12,336 bases of DNA. Origin: Bifidobacteriaceae bacterium. GTDB taxonomy: Bacteria > Actinomycetota > Actinomycetes > Actinomycetales > WQXJ01. The stretch is taken from assembly GCA_031265345.1 (NCBI GenBank), contig JAISCU010000356.1, positions 1-12,336 of the forward strand. The letters are read 5' to 3'. A program made the position numbers and the translations under genes. Numbering within the stretch: the stretch's first letter is position 1; each line of letters starts with the position of its first letter. The notes below the pieces were generated by a model that was given only the letters and a program-made list of their open reading frames with translations, was not told the DNA's origin and made no database searches. Positions 9,433-12,336 of this stretch are shown here, piece by piece.

Positions 9433-9441
9433 TGTGGATAA
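9433..9441 (-). promoter_or_regulatory. DnaA-box consensus sequence (single copy)
   Basis: TTATCCACA on the minus strand is a perfect match to the DnaA-box consensus. It lies about 80 bases upstream of the metalloprotease start and about 140 bases from the 31-base repeats. A single box in a GC-rich genome may be a titration or regulatory site, or chance. Confidence 0.35.
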
Positions 9442-9584
9442 CGGGTCCGTCCCCATTACGTGCTCAGGGAGCAGGATTCTCGCTTCAAGTGAAGACAAAC
9501 ACCGCCGCCGATGCCGCCGTCCCGGTCCCCGCATCGGTGCCAGTCGCGGATAGGCGTCTGGGCAGCCTTCTTCAGTGCGCGCCG

Positions 9585-9708
9585 CCGAGTCCGGGGTTTT
9601 CCCTGCCGCTCTTCACCGAGTCCGGGGATTTGCGCGGTCAGCTTCGCCGAGTCCGGGGTTTTCCATGCCGCTCTTCACCGAGTCCGGGGTTTTGCGCGTC
9701 GCTCGACC
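9585..9708 (+). repeat. Four tandem 31-base repeats (left array)
   Basis: The 12-base core CCGAGTCCGGGG recurs unchanged at 9585, 9616, 9647 and 9678, exactly 31 bases apart, and is followed in each unit by NTTT. Units 1 and 3 differ by one base over 31 (9585-9615 against 9647-9677), while units 2 and 4 share TTTGCGCG after the core, so two sub-types alternate with a 62-base super-period. The array is non-coding, since 31 is not a multiple of three and no gene fits. Confidence 0.9.
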
Positions 9709-9767
9709 CCACACAACGCGCTGATCAGGCAAAACGCAAAACGGCCCGGCGCAAAACAGCGGACTCG
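9679..9767. repeat. Long interrupted inverted repeat at the array junction
   Basis: Bases 9679-9697 and 9749-9767 pair as an 8-base arm (CGAGTCCG with CGGACTCG), a 2x2 mismatch and a 9-base arm (GTTTTGCGC with GCGCAAAAC). The loop is 51 bases, and the 8-base palindrome CTGATCAG at 9721-9728 lies almost exactly at its centre. It could form a hairpin in RNA or a cruciform in DNA. Confidence 0.75.
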
Positions 9768-9830
9768 ACGGACCCAGGCATGGGAAACAGCGGACTCGAT
9801 GCAAAGGACCACGCAAACCAGCGGACTCGA
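9738..9830 (-). repeat. Three 31-base repeats in inverted orientation (right array)
   Basis: CAGCGGACTCGA recurs at 9757, 9788 and 9819, again exactly 31 bases apart, each preceded by an A-rich run. It is the reverse-complement counterpart of the left-array core (CCCCGGACTCGG on the other strand), with a CC-to-AG change and a different last base. The flanks alternate GGCGC, GGCATGG and CCACGC, matching the two sub-types of the left array. Confidence 0.85.
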
Positions 9831-9887
9831 CGGACACCCGCGCGCGAGGGCGCGGCTCGCCGGTTTCATCCCGGCCGGGCGCTGCAA

Positions 9888-9911
9888 CGAACGACGCGAA
9901 GTCGCGGTTCG
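9888..9911 (-). terminator. Candidate terminator hairpin after the permease gene
   Basis: CGAAC (9888-9892) pairs with GTTCG (9907-9911) and CGCG (9895-9898) with CGCG (9903-9906). There is a two-base bulge and a four-base loop, giving nine GC-rich pairs starting 20 bases after the permease stop. There is no T-run, so it would be a U-tract-less terminator at best. Confidence 0.4.
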
Positions 9912-9931
9912 ACCGCCGACAGTACTCCGGC

Positions 9932-11026
9932 TCAGCGACCGCGGATGGCGTCGAAAGGCTTGACCATCTTCAACAGCGCGACCACCACCAGCGGGATCAC
10001 GGCCAGAAGCGCCACAGTGCGCAGACAGTCCCAGGCCGTGACGGCCAGCACCAGCCCGTCCAACCGGGACGCCAACCAGGCCGCGGCCAAGCACATTCCG
10101 GCGCAGACTGGCACCAGCACGGTGAACACCCAATCGGTCGCCACCATCGCCGCCAACCGCGCGCCCCGCAGACCCAACAGCCCGTACAAACCGACGTCCG
10201 TGCGCCGCGCGATCCACAACACCGACTGGACAACCAGGATGAACACGGCAGCCGCCAACGGCGCCCAACGGGTGAACCGGGACGCCAATTGGCCGTTCGG
10301 GCTCATGCCGAGCGGCGCCTCCGGCATGGCGGCGTTCACCAACAGCCGGGCGGGCTCGTCGAACCACCCGACCAGCAATGACTCGACGTCGCCCCGGGCG
10401 CCGGGATCGGCTTCCACGTAGCACTGCGACAATCGACCGACCGGGGCGACCGGCACAACCACATGGTTGATAGCTTCCGGCCATCGGGCCTCGCCCACCG
10501 CCACCGAAACCTCGGTATACCCAGGCGTGCCGTGTCCCGCGTACGCCAGCCCTCCCCGATCCGCTATGCCGAGCGCCTCGGTCACCCGCGATCCCGCGAA
10601 CACCGCCCCGGAATCCACCCCTTGCTGCAACTCGGGCCAGGTCACCGCCGCGTAGCCGGGGCTGGCCCTGAGCAGGTCGAAGCTGACGCCCGTGTCGACC
10701 GATGAGACCACCCGTTCGGCGCTCGCGACCCCGCCCGCGGTCACCACCCCGCGCCGGGAGCGCAGGGAATCGCATCGGGCAGCGTCCACACCCTGCCCAT
10801 CGGCTCGCTGGACCACGAACAAATTCGCCCCCGCCAACCGAAGCTCTTCGTCGTAGGCGACGATCCGGCCGACCTCGAAACACGCCGCGGCCACTATCAA
10901 CGCGCCCATCGCCACACCGACCACGAATGCCACCGCGGTCCGGACCGGGCTGGCGCGCAGGTTCGCCATCGCCTCGCCCGCCGCCAACCGGAACGGAAAC
11001 CGGCCGCCCGCCCGTTCACGGCCCAC
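9932..11026 (-). CDS. ABC transporter permease, FtsX/MacB-like
   Basis: This is the membrane subunit of an ABC system of the mechanotransmission (MacB/FtsX/LolCDE) type. Its 364 residues show one N-terminal helix at about 30-50 preceded by ANLRASPVRTAV, a large extracytoplasmic domain at about 51-254 with cysteines 85 and 202, and three further helices at about 255-273, 295-318 and 335-353. The segment after helix 2 (RRTDVGLYGLLGLRGARLAAM) resembles the conserved FtsX coupling region. The four-helix layout matches the family, whereas importers differ. GTG at 11026 overlaps the ATPase stop by 11 bases, which supports coupling; ATG 19 codons later is a possible alternative. The gene ends the ABC module. 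The substrate cannot be inferred. Confidence 0.85.
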   Translation of the reverse strand: MGRERAGGRFPFRLAAGEAMANLRASPVRTAVAFVVGVAMGALIVAAACFEVGRIVAYDEELRLAGANLFVVQRADGQGVDAARCDSLRSRRGVVTAGGVASAERVVSSVDTGVSFDLLRASPGYAAVTWPELQQGVDSGAVFAGSRVTEALGIADRGGLAYAGHGTPGYTEVSVAVGEARWPEAINHVVVPVAPVGRLSQCYVEADPGARGDVESLLVGWFDEPARLLVNAAMPEAPLGMSPNGQLASRFTRWAPLAAAVFILVVQSVLWIARRTDVGLYGLLGLRGARLAAMVATDWVFTVLVPVCAGMCLAAAWLASRLDGLVLAVTAWDCLRTVALLAVIPLVVVALLKMVKPFDAIRGR

Positions 11027-11642
11027 CGGTCAACCGCCCGTCCTCGAGCCCGTACACCAGTCCCGCGCGGCCGGCCACATATGGGTCATGGGTCGCCACC
11101 AGCACCAACGCCCCCTGAACTGCGGCCCGTTCCAGACCGTCGCAGACCAACTCCCGCGACCGCGGGTCCAGCGAAGCTGTCGGCTCGTCCGCCAGGATCA
11201 ACTCCGAACCGGCCGCCAGCGCGCGGGCCACCGCGACTCTCTGGCGCTCCCCGCCCGACAATTTGTAGACCCGTTGGTTCGCCAGCCCGCCTATCCCGAG
11301 GGCCTCCAACGCCGAGCCGGCCGCGCCCGCAGCGGCTCGCGCCGACTCGCCCCGCGCCCGGGGGCCCAGCACCACGTTGTCGTAGGCCGAACGCCGGTTC
11401 AACAGGGGCGACGATTGGACTATCCACTCCCACCGCCCGGCCGCGCCCGGTTTGCCATCCACCGCCACGATGCCCGATGCCGCCCGCACGGCCCCGGCGA
11501 CCACGCCCAGCAACGTCGTCTTCCCAGATCCCGACGGCCCCATGAACGCGACCATCCCCGGGGAGGCGAAGCTGCCGCTCAGATCGGACAACACCACTCG
11601 CTGTCCGAACGCCACCGAGCAATGGGACACGTCTACCCGCAT
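11016..11642 (-). CDS. ABC transporter ATP-binding protein, MacB/LolD-like
   Basis: This cytoplasmic ATPase powers the adjacent permease. All nucleotide-binding motifs are present in its 208 residues: Walker A GPSGSGKTT at 35-43, Q-loop Q76, signature LSGGERQRVAVARAL at 128-142, Walker B LILADEPTASLD at 148-159 and H-loop H185 in VATHD. The short single-domain form with an FtsX-like partner is typical of the MacB/LolD group. I chose the ATG at 11642 because GAAGGA lies six bases upstream and the protein then begins directly with the first beta strand. The frame continues open to 11783, but only as an out-of-frame reading of the adaptor gene. It overlaps the adaptor gene by 10 bases and the permease gene by 11. 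Confidence 0.95.
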   Translation of the reverse strand: MRVDVSHCSVAFGQRVVLSDLSGSFASPGMVAFMGPSGSGKTTLLGVVAGAVRAASGIVAVDGKPGAAGRWEWIVQSSPLLNRRSAYDNVVLGPRARGESARAAAGAAGSALEALGIGGLANQRVYKLSGGERQRVAVARALAAGSELILADEPTASLDPRSRELVCDGLERAAVQGALVLVATHDPYVAGRAGLVYGLEDGRLTGGP

Positions 11643-12336
11643 CTGCGGTCCTTCGCCGCTGGTGCCACCCTGACCTCGTCGCCCGGTTCCAATCCCGCTT
11701 TGACTATGCTGCTCCCGGCTGTGTCTCCCACAACTTCGACCCCCACGGGCTCCAGGCTGCTCCCCGTGACCCTGAGCACGCACGTCGCGCCATCGGGTGT
11801 CGCCACCACTGCGGCTGCGGGCACCAGCAGTTCGCCCGCGCCCGCCTCGCGCACCAGTTTCGTCTCCACCACGGCGGCGCCGGACTCGACCTGGCGGCGC
11901 AACGCCACCAGGCCCTCGGCCGAAACCCTGGACCGGTCCTCGCCCAGCGTGATCGGGTCGCCCGTCGTCGCCAACTCCTCGTCAGGCTCCGCGGCCAGCG
12001 TCTCCGTGGCGGTCGCGACCGTGCCCGCACCGCTTCCGTCGTCGCCGCTCGATGACGGTGCGGCGACCTCCTCGACCGCGCCCCGTGGCGCCAGCACCGC
12101 TCCGGACAACACCGGCTCGGCCGAACCGATCACGGTCCCCGACGCAGGCGCCGGGGCCGCCAGGGGCAGCTCGACACTCGCGAGGCGGTAACCCTCCTCG
12201 GGCAGGAAGACCAGCCAAGCGGCATCGAACAACTCGCCCTTCTCACTGACCGCGCCTGTCTGTTTCACCAACGCGGTCACTGCAGTCTTGGTGGCAGCCC
12301 CGTAGGTGCCCTTGTCACGGGCAACGTCGTAGCCGA
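11633..12336 (-). CDS. Peptidoglycan-binding / HlyD-like adaptor protein (5' end beyond window)
   Basis: The window holds the last 233 residues; the start lies beyond the right edge. The first visible part (GYDVARDKGTYGAATKTAVTAL) looks like the end of a PG_binding_1 fold (G-Y-G-x-x-T-x-x-AV). A segment ending LVFLPEEGYRLASVELPLAA leads into a beta-rich, Gly/Ala/Ser-rich stretch, and the C-terminus (LLVPAAAVVATPDGATCVLRV, then GLEPGDEVRVAP) is typical of MacA/HlyD-type periplasmic adaptors. This suggests an extracytoplasmic, cell-wall-associated partner of the ABC pair downstream, which it overlaps by 10 bases. An Asp/Ser/Gly/Ala-rich section at about residues 80-115 of the visible part is probably disordered. 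A signal peptide or N-terminal anchor would lie outside the window. Confidence 0.8.
   Translation of the reverse strand, partial: GYDVARDKGTYGAATKTAVTALVKQTGAVSEKGELFDAAWLVFLPEEGYRLASVELPLAAPAPASGTVIGSAEPVLSGAVLAPRGAVEEVAAPSSSGDDGSGAGTVATATETLAAEPDEELATTGDPITLGEDRSRVSAEGLVALRRQVESGAAVVETKLVREAGAGELLVPAAAVVATPDGATCVLRVTGSSLEPVGVEVVGDTAGSSIVKAGLEPGDEVRVAPAAKDRRCG
11649..11654 (-). promoter_or_regulatory. Ribosome binding site of the ABC ATPase gene
   Basis: GAAGGA on the minus strand, six bases before the ATG at 11642. It lies inside the end of the adaptor gene and fixes the ATPase start. Confidence 0.65.

Larger units (their letters stand above)
9356..9931. other. Intergenic region with repeat cluster, no gene seen
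   Basis: I find no convincing gene in these 576 bases. Open frames that cross it are shadows whose peptides merely mirror the 31-base repeats in rotating frames. From right to left it holds a candidate terminator, a three-unit repeat array, a small palindrome CTGATCAG (9721-9728), a four-unit array in the opposite orientation, an unremarkable stretch at about 9495-9584, short inverted repeats (CTTCA-AG-TGAAG at 9483-9494 and TGCTC-AGG-GAGCA at 9461-9473), a DnaA-box sequence and a possible promoter at the metalloprotease start. Confidence 0.8.

Noticed and set aside
9461..9494. Short inverted repeats TGCTC-AGG-GAGCA and CTTCA-AG-TGAAG as operators
   Set aside because: The arms are only five bases, which is expected by chance in several hundred bases; they are mentioned in the gap description only.
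9585..9830. CRISPR array
   Set aside because: The period is 31 bases with a conserved core of only about 12-16, the spacers are not unique (units 1 and 3 are nearly identical), the arrays are in two orientations, and no cas genes are present.
9838..9855. CCGCGC/GCGCGG hairpin as a terminator
   Set aside because: It is a simple GC palindrome without a T-run about 80 bases after the permease stop; the hairpin at 9888-9911 is closer and better placed.
9231..10421. A 396-codon plus-strand frame crossing the repeat gap
   Set aside because: It joins antisense of the metalloprotease, non-coding repeats and antisense of the permease. Its repetitive peptide comes from the 31-base units read in rotating frames.
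11643..11783. Longer ABC ATPase N-terminus from 11783
   Set aside because: The extension overlaps the adaptor gene, is Gly/Arg-rich and precedes the normal start of the ABC fold.

Overview
The window is very GC-rich and every supportable gene lies on the minus strand, so transcription runs from the high to the low coordinates. The gene order metalloprotease (DUF2342) - tilS - hpt - ftsH - folE - folP - folB/folK - DUF3180 is a hallmark chromosomal block of Actinomycetota. Together with GTG starts and the DUF3180 and DUF2342 families it points to a high-GC actinobacterium, perhaps of the Micrococcales/Actinomycetales type; the order and genus cannot be fixed from the sequence alone.

In transcription order: (1) 12336-9932 holds the end of an adaptor-like protein (peptidoglycan-binding plus HlyD/MacA-like), an ABC ATPase and an FtsX/MacB-like permease. 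The three overlap by about 10 bases each and look like one tripartite export or envelope-stress module. (2) 9931-9356 is a 576-base intergenic gap. It holds a candidate terminator, two convergent arrays of a 31-base repeat (four units facing one way, three facing the other, two sub-types alternating), a small palindrome near the symmetry axis, one perfect DnaA-box sequence and a possible leaderless promoter. (3) 9355-1 is a tightly packed housekeeping run: metalloprotease, tilS (tRNA-Ile lysidine synthase), hpt (purine salvage), ftsH (membrane AAA+ protease), then the folate genes folE, folP and fused folB-folK, and finally a small DUF3180 membrane protein that runs off the left edge.

The folate genes cover GTP cyclohydrolase I, dihydroneopterin aldolase, HPPK and dihydropteroate synthase, so most of the pathway from GTP to dihydropteroate is here. 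Dihydroneopterin triphosphate dephosphorylation and folC are not in the window. Neighbouring genes overlap or lie within about 20 bases, except for the 75-base hpt-ftsH gap, which carries a CCA-rich hexamer tract.

The least ordinary parts are the phased inverted repeat cluster at 9585-9830, the roughly 308-residue Pro/Ala-rich tail on the FolB-FolK fusion, and two internal repeat expansions inside tilS. I see no CRISPR array, transposase, rRNA or tRNA gene.
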